Positions 20,263-32,800 of a stretch of 64,000 nucleotides of DNA are shown piece by piece. The stretch comes from Chromatium okenii. GTDB taxonomy: Bacteria; Pseudomonadota; Gammaproteobacteria; Chromatiales; Chromatiaceae. Each line of letters opens with the position of its first letter. Position 1 is the first letter of the stretch. The DNA lies in assembly GCF_002958735.1 (NCBI RefSeq), contig NZ_PPGH01000034.1, forward strand, positions 1 to 64,000, written 5' to 3'. A program made the translations under genes and the position numbers. The notes under the pieces were generated by a model, which saw only the letters and a list, made by a program, of their open reading frames with translations, ran no database searches and was not told the origin of the DNA.

Positions 20263-21706
20263 TGCTGCGCTCCCGGCGTTGCAACGGTCGTGTTTGCGGG
20301 CGTGATGAGCATCACTTCTACGCGGCGATTGCGAGCATCTTTGGGATTATCGGGCACCAGCGGTTCGCTTTCGGCGCGACCTTCGGCACTGAAACGCGCT
20401 GGGCTGCCGGTGATTTCCGCGAGCAAATTGCTGACGCGAGTCGCCCGTTCTTGTGACAAATGCCAGTTCGATGGAAAGCGCAGCGTTTGAATTGGCACGC
20501 TGTCGGTGTGACCGGTGACTAAAACTTTGCCCTGCAATTGCGCCAGCGCCTCGGCAATGTGGCGCAACGGCAGCAAATATGGCGGTTTAATCGCCACGCT
20601 GCCGGAGGCGAATAAATCGTCACCGCGCAAAATCACGGTTTGTCCCAGCGGACGATCCACCACGGTTAACCGCCCAGCAACGATGTCCTCCGCCAATAAG
20701 CGCCGCAACGTCAACGCTGTCGCCGGTTCTGCCGGAATTAACGGCGCTGGCGCGTCACGCTCCGCCAGTGCGGGCAGCCGTTGGTCGAGCGCATTCAACG
20801 ATAAATACACCGGATCAGAATCGCGGTTGAGCGCAAAGCTAAACACCGTAAATAGTGCCAGCAGCGTCACCGCCGCCAAGGTCGAAAACACCCACAGCGG
20901 CAGCGAATGCCGCAGCGGGTCTTGCGGTTTGCCGACGCCTTGCCAATGCGGTGAGAGTTCTGATTCCGGCTCGCCGCGCTGGCTGCGAATGGTTTGAAAC
21001 AGTTGCTCGCGCATTTGATTGAGTTGATCGCGCCCACCTTCGCGCACCCGATAGCGCCCTTCAAAACCGAGCGCCAAACATAAATACATCAATTCCAATA
21101 AGTTAAGATTAGCGCGAGGTTGTGCGAGCAGTCGCTCCAACGCAGTGAAGAACTTTTCGCCGCCCCACGTTTCGTTGTGAAAGCTGATTAACAGCCCGCG
21201 ATTGCTCCACACACTTTGCGTCCCCCACGGCGTATCCAGCACTGCTTCATCGACCAACGCGCACAGCACATATCGCGCTGGCAACACCACTGCATCTAGC
21301 AAACCTTGAACGCGAGCATCGGTTTCAAAAGTGCGCATTTGCTGCACCAATCGCGCAATCCTTCAGGATCGGGATGAGAGGCAGTGCCGCGCACCTGCGC
21401 AGCAACAGTCAAAATGCCGTTGGCACACGCGAGCAGCGGATTGGAAGAAATCCCCCCCAGCCCCCCTTTTGCAAAGGGGGGAGTTGAAGAAGTTCCTGTT
21501 TCAAAAGGAGAAGAGGAAAGCCCTCCTTGAGAAAAGGGCGCAGAAAGCCCCCCTTTGGAAAAGGGGGGTTGGGGGGATTGATCAATCGGCAGTTGCGGAG
21601 ATTGCGCAATCCCCGCAGCAGGCGGATTTAAGCGTCCGCCCGGCATCGGACGAATGACCGTCGGTCCGGCATCGTCAGGAACTGCAAAGGGATCGTCATG
21701 TGCCAT
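20259..21706 (-). pseudogene. tssL: TssL with C-terminal OmpA-like domain, one frameshift
   Basis: TssL (DotU family) is the inner-membrane partner of TssM. The N-terminal DotU domain shows ALVDEAVLDTPWG and FHNETWGGEKFFTALERL, followed by one membrane segment (LWVFSTLAAVTLLALFTVFSFAL). A periplasmic OmpA/MotB-type peptidoglycan-binding domain follows (VTGHTDSVPI, NWHLSQERATRVSNLL, GRAESEPLVPDNPKDARNRRVEV), making this an 'evolved' TssL. The N-terminal linker contains the 132-base palindromic repeat in frame. A frameshift near 21330-21350 splits the linker from the DotU domain. The gene lies three bases after tssK. Confidence 0.88.
21448..21579. repeat. Palindromic G/C-tract repeat, copy 2 (extended)
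   Basis: A 132-base copy of the repeat also seen at 16593 and 50408. It has the same outer arms (AAATCCCCCCC and GGGGGGATT) and terminal palindromes, with an extra central unit (CAAAAGGAGAAGAGGAAAGCCCTCCTTGAGAAAAGGG). It is translated in frame inside the N-terminal linker of tssL, producing repeated PPF-KGG-like peptides. Confidence 0.9.
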
Positions 21707-21709
21707 AAA

Positions 21710-23040
21710 TCACTCGCGGATTGCCCAAAGTTCTAACGCCAGCCCGGGAAAATCGCCGCCGATATGCAGACCAAATCCGCCGCCCGTCACCAATTGCGCC
21801 CAGAATTCACTGCTGCGATCTAATTCAAAATAATCAAATCCCGCGTGATACGGAATCTCCAGCGGTGCAGTCGGCATCGGGCGCAGCGGAATTCCCGGCA
21901 GCGCCAATTTAACCAATTCTTGAATCTTTTCGACTGGGCCAATTTTGGTTTGCGTTGGTAAACGATTGCGCAGCGTTTGTGAATCTAAATTGGCTTGCGC
22001 TGCCAATACGAAACGTGAATTGGTTAACAGCATTCGGTCTTCAACTAATGCAATCCGAAAACCGAATTGCCGTTCTTGAATTGGAATAGCAATGGCGCGT
22101 TCAACGTATTCACGATTGAGGAATTCGCGCAGCCGTTCCATTAACGGCGTAAAGGTCGCATTCAAATCGTCGTGACGATAGGGCGGGAATTCCGGCGGAC
22201 GTTTGCTGGTGCTGGCAAAAGTCGCCAATTCTCCAGTAAGACCGAGTAGATAACGAAACAGCGTCTCAGGATGCAGCCCCGCTAATTGGTCAAAATGCAC
22301 GACGACCGGCTCGGCGCGATTGAGCAGTTGCAGCAGCAGAAAATCGGCCCAATCCGCAACGCCACCGCGTCCCACGCCGCGCACCGTCCGGCGCGTAATT
22401 CCGCTTGCCGATGCAGCAACCCGTTCAATTCCTGAATAAAATTGCTCAAACGCGGCGCAATCCGAATGTCAATGCACGGCGGAATGTACGCCGGATCAAG
22501 TCGCAGTTGACGATCCGCTCGGCATTCGAGAATGCGCCCAACGCCGCAGCAGGCATAACCCGCTCGCGCTTGCTGCTCCAACATCAACCGCAAATCCAAG
22601 CGTCCGATGATGAGTGTGGTTTCAGTGTCTGCGCCGAGCGTGTTATCGCGCACCGTCAGTTCGCTGGCGCGATACCGCAATACCGTTCGGTTTCGCTGGC
22701 GCTGCCGCTTTCCGCCACTCCGGGCGGCGCAGCGGCAGCGCGAGATACAGCGTTTGTGGTTGAATTCGCTCATCAAATTCTAACGGCAGTGGCAGCGGAT
22801 CATGCGCTGGCGCGTCAAACGGCGTGCCGTCAGGCAGAATTCCCGCGACTTCAGTCACTGAAAATTTGCCAAACGCCAGCAATTCCTCGTCGATCCGCAA
22901 CCGCTGCACGCCCCACGCTGCCGGAGTGCCAACGCTGGATTTGGCATCAATGACATGTTCCAAATAACGATCATGCTGTTGAAAATGCTGTGGTTGTAAA
23001 AACAGCCCTTCCGACCACAGCACCGATTGTTCCAAGTCAC
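21710..23040 (-). pseudogene. tssK: Type VI secretion baseplate protein TssK, frameshifted
   Basis: TssK links the baseplate to the membrane complex. The true start is GTG at 23040: AAAGGAG precedes it and the first residues MTWNNR lead, after one missing base, into VLWSEGLFLQPQHFQQHDRYLE, the family signature. Further pieces are RASELTVRDNTLGADTETTLIIGRLDLRL, YIPPCIDIRIAP and the C-terminal half from ADWADFLLLQLLNRAEPVV to LALELWAIRE. Shifts lie near 23026, 22660 and 22370. The start overlaps the tssJ stop as GTGA. Confidence 0.88.
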
Positions 23041-23572
23041 GATGCAGCTCCTTTATTGATTGCGGATTGAGACGGCGCAGCACCAACTTCAATCTCTAAA
23101 TGATTATCTTGCAATGGATTTAAGCGCATCACATCGCGCCAGCGGCGTGGTCAATATCGCGGAAAGCGGCAATCACGCCGATATACGTTGCATCGGGATT
23201 CAGCGGACGTTTAATCGGTAAAAACTGCTCCGGTGCTAACGTCACTTCATCGCGGGCAATTAATCGCCACCGAAGAACGGCGCTTTCGTGGTCATACAAA
23301 CTAAAAAAATCTGCTTTTGCAAAAACACCGTGACTTTTTAATTCATACACGCGCACCACAATTGCCAGCGGTTTACCATCTGGATCACGATTTGCATCCG
23401 CTTTTGCGGCAATGCGCATGTTCAATTGTGGAACAGGTTTTTCAATTGGCAGCGGCGGTAATTCAGGCAATTTTGGTTTGGTTCCGCAGCCAGTTAACCA
23501 GACGATCAACATGATGAATAGAATAAAATGGCGTGCTTGCGCACTTGAATGTTCAAAACAAGTTCCTCGCAT
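23037..23572 (-). pseudogene. tssJ: Type VI secretion outer-membrane lipoprotein TssJ, one frameshift
   Basis: TssJ is the lipoprotein that anchors the membrane complex to the outer membrane. It has a lipoprotein signal with lipobox LTGC (FILFIMLIVWLTGCG) and a beta-sandwich region with LAIVVRVYELKSHGVFAKADFFSLYD and YIGVIAAFRDIDHA. A single-base shift near 23140 ends the main frame early. The correct frame continues WRDVMRLNPLQDNHLEIEVG and stops inside the GTGA overlap with tssK. Corrected length is about 178 residues, normal for TssJ. Confidence 0.85.
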
Positions 23573-23589
23573 GACTACAGCTGTAGTAA

Positions 23590-24894
23590 TTATGACCCGC
23601 GTGATGTCCGGTGCATTTCAGTCAGTCGGCGAATTTGTTCCTGATAAGCGCGAGCAAATGAAGTATCAAACAGCTGCATGAAATCTTCTGAGGCTTCCGC
23701 CGCCATTTGTTCATAGGTTTCGGCGAATAATTCCCAGCACCGCGCTTTCGCGCCATGGGTAAAACGGATTGATTCCTGAATTGCTCAATTGCCGTTCTAA
23801 TTCGTCGGATCAAACCGCGCAAATAATGCCCGCAATGCCGCTTGCAATCCAGCGGTCATTGCCATTTCATGCGCTTGAATGTCATCAAATCCAGCTTGTG
23901 CGGCAATGACCGCTGGCAAAAATCCGGGATTTGATCGCAGTAATTGTTTCAATAAACTATCGCTATCCACTGAAAATTTAAACGGATTGTTTTCCGCAGC
24001 GCGAATCGTTGTGACACCAAGTCTTAATTCATTTTTGAATTGCGCCCGCGCCATCAGCGTCATGCTTAAACCAGTGGCGAAGACGCGCAGTAATTCGCCC
24101 GCTTGCCGAAATAAAACCTCCGCTTGCGGCGCAGTCGCTGGTGGTTCAATTCCTAAACCAGCAAAAAAGGCATTCATTTCGGCATTCACTGCCGATGGCG
24201 GTGATGATGCAGAAGCAGTGGCAATGGTGTCTGGCGATTTGGCTGGCGGTGCGGCATTGCGCCATGCGTCATTGAGTAAATCATAATCATCGGGCATGGC
24301 TGCTGGGCGATAACACACATGCTCAACGGGTGTCGGCGGTGGACGCATTTCGCGTGCTGGCGCAGCCGGGGCGAATCCGTCCAGTGTGGAATTGAAGGAC
24401 GCAGTGGCAGTTGCTGATGCGCCGCGTGCTGCGGGCGGAATGAAATCCGCTGCGGTTTGTCCGCCAATACTGGGATTGAGCAAATCTAAAATGTCGGGTG
24501 TGGGCTGGGTGTTCAGTAATCCAGCGGCATCTTGCGGGGAATCCGCAACCTCGACCGCGCTTGAAAGCTGTTGACCGTTAACGGTGATAGTGATGTTAAA
24601 GCTACCAATGACGAGCCGATCACCAGCGGAAATAGCGACGGGTTGCTGCGACGGTAATGGATCATTGGCATTGTTAAGGTAAGTGCCATTGCGACTGATG
24701 TCGGTAATCCAGAGACCGCCATTTCGCGCTTCAAGGCGGGCATGTTGACCGGAAATCACTCGTTCTGGATCGTCCAGATGCACGTCACTGGAAGGATGAC
24801 GCCCCAGCGTGATGCCGCGAGCAGTCAGCCGTAATTGAACATCCCAAGCGGGCGTTTGCAGTTGTGTATTAACGATATGAAGGTTGACGTCCAT
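23590..24894 (-). pseudogene. tagH: FHA-domain type VI secretion protein TagH, frameshifted at 3' end
   Basis: TagH carries a forkhead-associated domain that binds phosphothreonine, linking type VI activity to PpkA-type kinase control in other species. The FHA core appears near residues 25-85 (ITLGRHPSSDVHLDD, ISGQHARL, DISRNGTYLNN). A proline/alanine-rich linker follows, then the C-terminal type VI domain (NPFKFSVDSDSLLKQLL). Two shifts near 23795 and 23735 hide the ending, whose corrected reading is ELERQLSNSG then WELFAETYEQMAAEASEDF to a stop at 23590. It is the first gene of the operon and lies 17 bases upstream of tssJ. Confidence 0.82.
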
Positions 24895-24972
24895 TCAGCC
24901 GGCGCTCACAAACAGAAATAACCGATATTCAAACACTGATGATCGCTAGACGCTATCTGCGGTGAACTGGGT

Positions 24973-26306
24973 TCAGGATTTGCGTTTGCCCAACGGCGTA
25001 TGACCTGCCGGAATACCGGCGACTCCGCTCGGTTGGCGACGTTTCCCGATGTTTTTGCGATCACGCAGCCGCTCTTTCACTTTGGGCGGAGCGGGTTTAT
25101 CCGCTGCGGCTCGCGCCTTGCGCACGGCTGGCGACGGTTTGCCTTTTCCTTTCACAACTCCGTTGAATTGTGCTTTTAATCCTTCAATCGCCCGCGTTTC
25201 AATGCTCAGGTTGAGATAGCGGACGATGCTTTCCATTCGATTCCATTCGCTTTTATTCACCAATGACAGCGCCACGCCCAATTCACCTGCTCGCCCGGTG
25301 CGTCCAGTGCGATGCAGATAATCATCGCCAGAACGCGGTAAATCAAAGTTAATCACCCGCTCAATTCCCGGTACATCCAGCCCGCGTGCTGCCAAATCAG
25401 TCGCAATCAAAATGTTCACGCGCCCGCTGTGCAGCAATCCCATCACCCGATTGCGTTCGCGCTGATCCAATTCGCCATGCAGCACCGCCACCCGCTGCTG
25501 TGCACCCATCAGAAAATTGCCGAGTTCCACCGTACCTTCGCGGTATTGGTGAACACCAGCGCCTTGGCGAACGTCTCGTGTTGCAACAGCCACAACAGTT
25601 GCTGGCGCTTGTGCGCAGTGTTATCGCTCAACAGCAATTGATGTGTAATATCAGGATGTTGCTCGCGCACCGCATTGACGACCACCACTTGCGGATCGCG
25701 CAGCACTCGGTCGGTGATGTCACTTAAACCGCGATGATGCAGCGTCGCCGAAAATAGCAGCGACTGCCGACTGGGACGACAGTGCCCAATGATCGCCAGC
25801 ACATCATCGGCAAATCCCATGTCGAGCATTCGATCTGCCTCGTCGAGCACCAGCACTTCCAAATCACGCAAATCGACCTGCCCGCTTTGCAACAATTCGA
25901 GCAAGCGCCCCGGCGTGGCAATCAGGATTTCTGGGTTTTTGCGCAGCGTGGCGATCTGGTGCGCCTTCGCATCGCCGCCAGTAATCACGCCAGCGGTGAG
26001 CCGGGTAAAACTCGCCAAGCGCATGAAATGAATATAAATCTGTCGCGCCAGCTCCCTGGTTGGCAATAAAATCAACGCTCGCGTACCGCCTGCATGAGCT
26101 GGTTTTGCCAAAAATCGCTGCATCATCGGCAACAAAAACGCAGCGGTTTTGCCCGAACCCGTCGCCGCAGACACCAGCAAATCGCGTCCCTCCAGCGCCA
26201 GCGGAATCACCTGCGTTTGCACCGGCGACGGCAGTTCGTAGCCCTCGCTGGCCAAACCGCGCAGCAGTGCATCCGGCAGTGAAAAATCTGAAAATTGAGC
26301 GGTCAT
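24973..26306 (-). pseudogene. DEAD-box RNA helicase (RhlE/SrmB-like), one frameshift
   Basis: An ATP-dependent RNA helicase. Motifs in order: Q motif YELPSPVQTQVIP, motif I AATGSGKTAAF, PTRELARQ, motif II VLDEADRMLDMGF, motif III SAT, then after a frameshift near 25530 NILIATDLAARGLDVP and motif VI HRTGRTGR. The tail is short and basic, ending GKRKS. The ATG at 26306 (MTAQFSDFSLPDALLRGL) begins the conserved domain; the open frame extends to 26450 without family support. It is transcribed divergently from znuC. RhlE, SrmB and RhlB subfamilies cannot be separated confidently by eye. Confidence 0.8.
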
Positions 26307-26442
26307 GGCGCGAACCTGCGGCAAATTGGCGAGAAAAAGATGCGTAAATCGTACCACGAGCGCCGCGGCGCGATGGGCGTGGTAAGGCGATATACTGCGC
26401 ACCCGCAACAATCCCCTCGAATCGCTGTTGAGTCTGGTCGAT

Positions 26443-27179
26443 ATGAGCATTAACCCCGCGATTTTGATTGAAAATGTGAGCTTTTCTTATGGCGAATCAC
26501 GGGTGCTGGAACAGATCAACCTGCGCATCATCCCGGCGAATTCGTCGGTTTGGTCGGTCCAAATGCTGGCGGTAAAAGTACGCTGTTAAAACTGATTTTG
26601 GGTTTGCTGGAACCACAAGCTGGGCGCATCGAAGTGCTCGGACAACCGCCGCATCAGGCTGCCCAGCGCATCGGTTATGTGCCGCAATTCCCGACGTTTG
26701 CGCGTGATTTTCCGATTACGGTCGCGCAAGTGGTGGCGATGGGACGCATCGGGATTGGATCGCGCTGGGGCTGGCAACGGGCAGCGGATCGAGAAGCAGC
26801 GCGCTGGCGCTCGCCGAAGTGGAGGCGCTTGGATTCGCCGAACGTCATATTGGCAGTTTATCTGGTGGACAATTGCAGCGCGTATTGCTGGCGCGGGCGC
26901 TGGTCGGAATGCCAGAAATTTTAATTCTCGACGAACCGACTGCAAACATTGATCAGCGCGTTGAAGGCGATATTTTTCAATTATTAGCAACGCTTAATCA
27001 GCGCCTAACGAATTTTATTAGTGTCACATGATATTGCGTTTATTTCGGAATACGTCAGCCGCGTTGCCTGCCTCAATCGCACCCTAATTAATCACGACAC
27101 TGATGCAGTAGACGATCAAGTTATTTTGCAAATTTACGGCGGCCATATTCGCCGCGTCGCACATCGGCATCAACCATGA
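26443..27179 (+). pseudogene. znuC: Zinc/manganese ABC transporter ATPase ZnuC-like, frameshifted
   Basis: The ATPase of a high-affinity metal importer. The ATG at 26443 begins MSINPAILIENVSFSYGESRVLEQINLRI. After a missing base come Walker A (GLVGPNAGGKSTLLKL), the Q-loop region (IGYVPQFPTFARDFPITV), then GSLSGGQLQRVLLARAL, Walker B LILDEPTANID and, in a further frame, the H-loop LLVSHDIAFISEYVSRV. Shifts lie near 26535, 26810 and 27008. The stop overlaps the permease start. No substrate-binding protein gene (znuA) is adjacent, and I saw no Zur-like palindrome upstream. A -10-like TATACT occurs at 26391. Confidence 0.8.
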
Positions 27180-28023
27180 TTGAATTCATTTCCGCACTAC
27201 TCGAACACAGCTTTTTACAAACTGCATTGCTGGCTGGGCTATTGGCCAGCATTGGCTGTGGCGTGATTGGAACTTTCGTCGTCGTTAAACGCATTGCATT
27301 CATGGCGGGCGGCATTGCGCATTCAGTGCTCGGCGGCATGGGTGCAGCATTGTATTACGGGATTGATCCACTGCTCGGCGCATTGCTGGCAGCCATTATT
27401 GCGGCATTATTAATTGGCGCAGTGCGGTTGCAGTGGAAAGCGCAAGAAGACACGTTAATCGGCGCATTGTGGGCGATTGGCATGGCAATTGGCATTTTAT
27501 TTATCGCAAAAACGCCCGGCTACGCACCGATTTAATGAGCTTTTTATTTGGCAACATTTTATTAGTGCCACCGCATGAACTCTGGTTAATGGCGAGTTTA
27601 GATATTGGATTATTGCTGATTGTGGCGCTATATTACCGACAGTTTTTAGCGATTACTTTTGACGAAGAATTCGCACGACTGCGCGGCGTTCCAGTCGCAT
27701 TTTTCTATTTACTGTTATTGTGTTTAGTCGCCGTGACTGTGGTGTTGTTAATTCAGGTCGTTGGACTGATTTTAGTGATTGCGCTCTTAACGCTGCCTGC
27801 CGCAATTGCGGGTCATTATGTGCGCGGATTAGCCAGCATGATGCTGATTGCGACGGTGCTCGGCAGCGTATTCACAACGTTAGGATTAGGATTGTCATAT
27901 CAGGCGGATTTACCTGCGGGACCAATCATGATTTTATGCGCGGGCTGCGTTTATATTATTTCCGCCATCATGCGCCATTTATTCGTTCGTTATCGCGCTC
28001 ATCGTTATGCTATAGGAAAATGA
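27176..28023 (+). pseudogene. znuB: Zinc/manganese ABC transporter permease ZnuB-like, one frameshift
   Basis: The membrane permease of the metal importer. It has about eight hydrophobic segments. The family region GVIGTFVVVKRIAFMAGGIAHSVLGGMG is present, as is DEEFARLRGVPVAFFYLLLLCLVAVTVV. A frameshift near 27530 divides the protein between GYAP and TDLMSFLFGNILLV. It starts within the znuC stop (ATGA) and its own stop overlaps the tamA start, so transport and envelope genes are transcribed together. Confidence 0.82.
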
Positions 28024-29805
28024 TTTTCATTTTTCATTCACATTCCCAACTCCGCCGCTGGCAGCGCCGCCTGCTCGGTTGGGGATTGTGGTCGCTGTCC
28101 ACGTTCGCTGCCGCGCTCAATTTAGAAATCACCGTTGACGGTATTGACGGGCAACCGCTGGCGAACGTGCTGGCGCAGTTGGCGATTTATCAAGAACGCG
28201 CCGATCCCGATCTCACGCCAGAACGCTTGGAATATCTGCATCATCTCGCCGCCGAACAAATCCGCTCCGCATTGATTCCATTCGGATTTTATCAAACTGC
28301 GATTGACGCGCCAGCGCAACCACAACAAAACGGCGACCGCTGGCAGGTCTATTACCACATCGCGCCCGGCGCTCCGGTGACGGTCGGCACGGTCGATTAT
28401 CAAATCAGTGGCGAAGGCGCGACCAATCCCGCTTTTCCGGTCACGTTGCCGCTGCGCGTGGGCGACGTGCTCCATCATGCCGATTATGAAGCTCCAAAAC
28501 GCGACTCCACGATCTTGCAGCCAGCGAAGGCTATGTTGACGCGCACTGGATCGCCCATCAGGTCGTGGTCGATCCGATTGCCAATCGCGCTGCGGTTCAT
28601 CTGCATCTCGACACTGGTCCGCGTTATCGCCTCGGCTGTCACGTTCAAACAGGAGTTACTCGATCCCGCGCTGCTGCGTCGTTATCTCAACTTCGCGCCG
28701 GGCGCAATTTACGACCCCAATCGCCTGCTCAATCTGCAAAGTCGGCTGCTCGGCAGCGAGTATTTCAGCGCCATCGAAATCATCCCGACACGGCGCACAC
28801 CACGCCAGCACGCTGGGTTCCGCTCACCGTCGTGGCGACGCCCAATCTGCCGAATCAATACCGGCTGGGTTTGGGTTACGCCACTGACGTTGGCCCGCGT
28901 TTGCGCATGGACTGGCAGCGCCGTTATGTCAATCGCTGGGGACATCGCCTGCGTTCCACGTTAAGCCTCGCTCCCAGTGAATCGACGCTGGCGCTGGATT
29001 ACCGCATTCCACTTCACGATCCGACCCGCGACTATCTCAGCATCAAACCGCAACTCCAGGTTGCCGACAACGCCACCGGCAAAGGTTGGTCGCAAACGCT
29101 GGCGCTGGCGCACGTCAGCTTGGGCGCAACGGCTGGCTGCGCAGCTTCGGCGTTGATTATGCGTATGAAGATTTAGATGCCGCCAGCGGCAGCTTGGGCG
29201 CAACCAACGCACTGGTGCCGACGCTCTCGTGGTCAAAATCAGTGACTGACGATCCAATCCTGACCCAGCACGGCTACCGCATCAAATACAGCCTGCTCGG
29301 TGGGCTAGAAGGACTGCTGGCGGAAGCAACCTATCTCAGCGGACAACTGCAATACAAATGGATTCAAGGATTTGCAAAAAGTTATCGCCTCATCGCTCGC
29401 ACCGATCTCGGCGTCACGCTCACCGAACAGGTCAACGCCCTGCCGCAGAGTCGGCGTTTTTACGCGGGCGGCGATCAATCGCTGCGTGGCTGGGGTTTTA
29501 ACGCGCTCGGTCCTCGCGCTTCCGGCAGCACTGCCGTTTCCGGCGGACGCTATCTTGCAGTTGGCAGCATCGAATTAGAGCGCCAGCTCGCCGGACGCTG
29601 GAGCGCCGCACTGTTCACCGATTTCGGCAATGCCTTTGATCGAATCAACGCGCCAGCGCCAGAATTAAGCGCCGGCGTTGGAGTGCGCTGGGCATCGCCA
29701 ATTGGACAAATTCGCTTTGATCTCGCCTTTGCGCTGTCAGAAGACGCCCACGCGAACGGCTTGCCACCAGCGCGGCTGCATCTCGTCATTGGCCCAGATT
29801 TATGA
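28020..29805 (+). pseudogene. tamA: Translocation and assembly module protein TamA, frameshifted
   Basis: TamA is an Omp85-family outer-membrane protein that works with TamB in envelope biogenesis. TAGGAAA precedes the ATG at 28020. POTRA-like periplasmic regions come first (LEITVDGIDGQPLANVLAQL, PGAPVTVGTVDYQISGEG, HLHLDTGPRYRLG, DPNRLLNLQSRLLGSEYF). The barrel follows, with YRLGLGYATDVGPRLRMDW, RRFYAGGDQSLRGWGF (the conserved RGW/Y loop) and GVGVRWASPIGQIRFDLAF. Shifts lie near 28510, 28640, 28790 and 29120. A hydrophobic signal sequence is plausible at the N terminus. The stop overlaps the tamB start. Confidence 0.85.
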
Positions 29806-32800
29806 CCACTGCGGAATTGACACCGACTGCCGCGCCAGCACCGGAATCTGTCCCGAAAACTGCGCCCGCGCCACCGGCCCGGCGACTGAAACGCTGGCGC
29901 TGGTCAGCACAACTGCTGCTGACTCTGAGCGGACGCCTCACGCTCGCGCTGCTGCTGCTTTTATGTGTCACGCAAACCGGATTGCGGCTGCTGTGCGCGG
30001 GTGCGGAGGCGCTGTTGCCGGTGCAATCACTGCTGCCGAAGGGCGTTTTTGGTGATTGGCAACTGCGCGGACTGAGCGTGACATTGCCTGCCGTCACGCT
30101 CCGGTTCGGCGCAGTGGCAATGGATTGGTCATTACTAACGCTGGTCAACGGCACACTCACGATCAACCTTGGTGCTGACGAAGTGGAAGTGACGCTGCCA
30201 CCGAGTGCTGATGATGAATCTCCGTTGCAATTGCCGCAGCTCCGTTTGCCGTTTCGGCTCGCCGTCACGCAAGCCATTGTTAATTTGCAAATTGCCACTG
30301 CTGGCGCGACACGCCACCGCTGCGGATCAATCAGCTGCTGCTGGCAGCGACTTGGCACGAGCACCAGCTCGACTCCGCAATCTGACGGCAACTGCCGGAA
30401 CCGGCGCTCACTGCCAGCATCAGCGGTCAACTCGCGCTCACGGCGGATTATCCGCTGGCGCTGAATGTCGATTGGATGTTCACCACTGCGCCAGCGGTGC
30501 AATGGCACGGACACGCGCACGGCAACGGCGATCTGCGCCAGCTCCAACTCACGCTCAACACCAGCGGCGCAGTGACGGCAACTTTTAACGGAGAAGTGCG
30601 GGAACTGCTGACTGCGCCGGCGTGGGATGGCGCGTTAACGCTGGCGCAGGTTGACATGGCGAATCTGGTTCCAACGCTGCCGCCGTTGACGGTGCAAGGT
30701 CGCCTCGCCACTCGCGGCACAGTGGCGACCGCCTCTCTCAGCGGTGAACTTCAGCTCCAGCAAGCGGAAACCGGCGCAGCAGCAATCGCGCTCGACCTCG
30801 GCTGGCAAGACGGCATATTGACGCTGCATCAAGTACAAATCACTGAACAACAAGGCACTTCACCTACTGCGCCAGCGCCGATTGCGCTGCATCTGACGGG
30901 TCTGGTGGATGTCAGCGGTGCCGCGCCACAATTGCAATTGCACGGCGACTGGCAAGCGTTGCGCTGGCCGCTGCGCGGATTGTCATCACTGCATTCGCCG
31001 CAGGGACAAATCACGGTAAACGGCACTCCAACGGCGCTGGAATATCAATTGACAGCGACCGCAGCGGGCGCTGATTTACCGCCAGCCGCACTGAATCTGC
31101 GCGGCGCGTGGCACGATCAACAGCTCACTTTGACGGCGCTGCGCGTTGATGCGCTTGATGGTCATTTTAATGGGCAAGCAACGCTGGCGCTGGAGCCAGC
31201 ACTGAATTGGACAGCGCAATTGACGTGGACTGACATCAATCCGGGCGTGATCGCCGCAGAATGGCCGGGGCGCATCAGCGGGCGTTTGACCACGCAAGGA
31301 CAGTTGCCAGCCGCTGCCACGCCGGATTCCGTGCTGGAGATCACGACGGCAATTGCGCAATTGACCGGCACGTTGCGCGGTTATCCGTTGAATGCTGCCG
31401 GCGCAGTGAATCTGCACGGCGACAAGGTGCAACTCAATGACGTGACGGCAAAAGTCGGTTCGAGCAGCCTGCGGGTTGACGGCATGATTGCCACGGCAAC
31501 GACTGCAAGTGATCTAACGCTGGCGCTGAATGCGCCGGATTTGGCGCAGGTGTTGCCCGGCGCGAGCGGACGACTGACATTGAACGGACGGCTGCGCGGA
31601 CTGCTGACTGCGCCACAATTCAAGTTTGCTGTGAATGCCAGCGCGGTGCGCATTGCGGAACAGCGGCTCGGGCGACTGATCGGCAACGGTGAAGTTGATC
31701 TGACTGCGCCCGGACGTTTCGCGCTGCAACTGGACGGAAAGCAGTTGCAATTGGGCGGATTGGCGTGGACAACGCTGGCGCTGCGCGGCGACGGCACGTT
31801 GCCCGACCATCGGTTGCAGTTAACGCTGACCGGAAAGCCGCAGACGCTCAAATTAACGGCGAACGGCGCGTTATCGGCGAATAGCAGCGGTTATCGCGGC
31901 GCAGTAACGACCGCGAGCTGGCAGATGCCGAAATATGGACAGTGGCAATTGCAGCGCCCGTTGCAGCTTGACTGGGCAGCGCCACAATTGACGCTAACGC
32001 CGTTGTGCCTGCAACACAGCGGCGGATCGCGTGGTTGTGTCACCTTCGCGCAGCAGTCGGCACAAAACTGGTCGGCAACGCTCGACGTGCCGCGTGTGGA
32101 AACCGAAGTGCTGGCTGGGTTATTGCCGTCAACGCTGCGTTTGAAAGGTGCGCTGCAATTCACCGGACAGGCGCAGGCAGTCAACGGCGCGGTGACGGGA
32201 ACGCTGGCGGCGCAGTGGCCAACCGGTTTGGTGCACAGCGGACGTGAGGATTTTGAGGTGAGCGGAACGCAGTTGACGGCAGCAATCACGCCCAGCGAAT
32301 TGAACGCGCAGCTCGTGCTGCCGATCAAAGGGCTTGGCAGCGTCAAAACGGAAATGCACTTGCCCGGCTGGAGGATGGATGCGCCGCTGCGTTCAGAGCA
32401 ACCGCTGCGCGGGCGAATTCAGGTACAAGTTGCTGAATTGGCGCGGTTGGAGACGCTGCTGCCGGAAATCAATCGGTTGCGCGGCGCGATAACGGGCGAT
32501 GTCACGATAGCGGGAACGCTGGCGCAGCCGTCAGTGCGCGGAGAAATGCAGGTGCAAAAAGTCGCCTTTGCAGTGACGGCGCTGGCGCTGGATGTGACCG
32601 ATTTAACGCTGACGGCGACCACGCCCGCACCGAATCGCGTGCAGTTCAACGGACAGGCGCTGCTCGGCGGTGGACAATTGGCGTTGTCGGGTGGAGCACA
32701 GTGGAATCAAACCAATTGGCAAGCGACGCTCCATGCCAGCGGTAAACGGCTGCAACTGGCGAATACGAAAGAGTATTTCGCGCTGGTGTCGCCACAGGTG

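Noticed and set aside
26307..26442. Zur operator upstream of znuC
   Set aside because: No palindrome resembling the known Zur consensus could be found; only a lone -10-like box.
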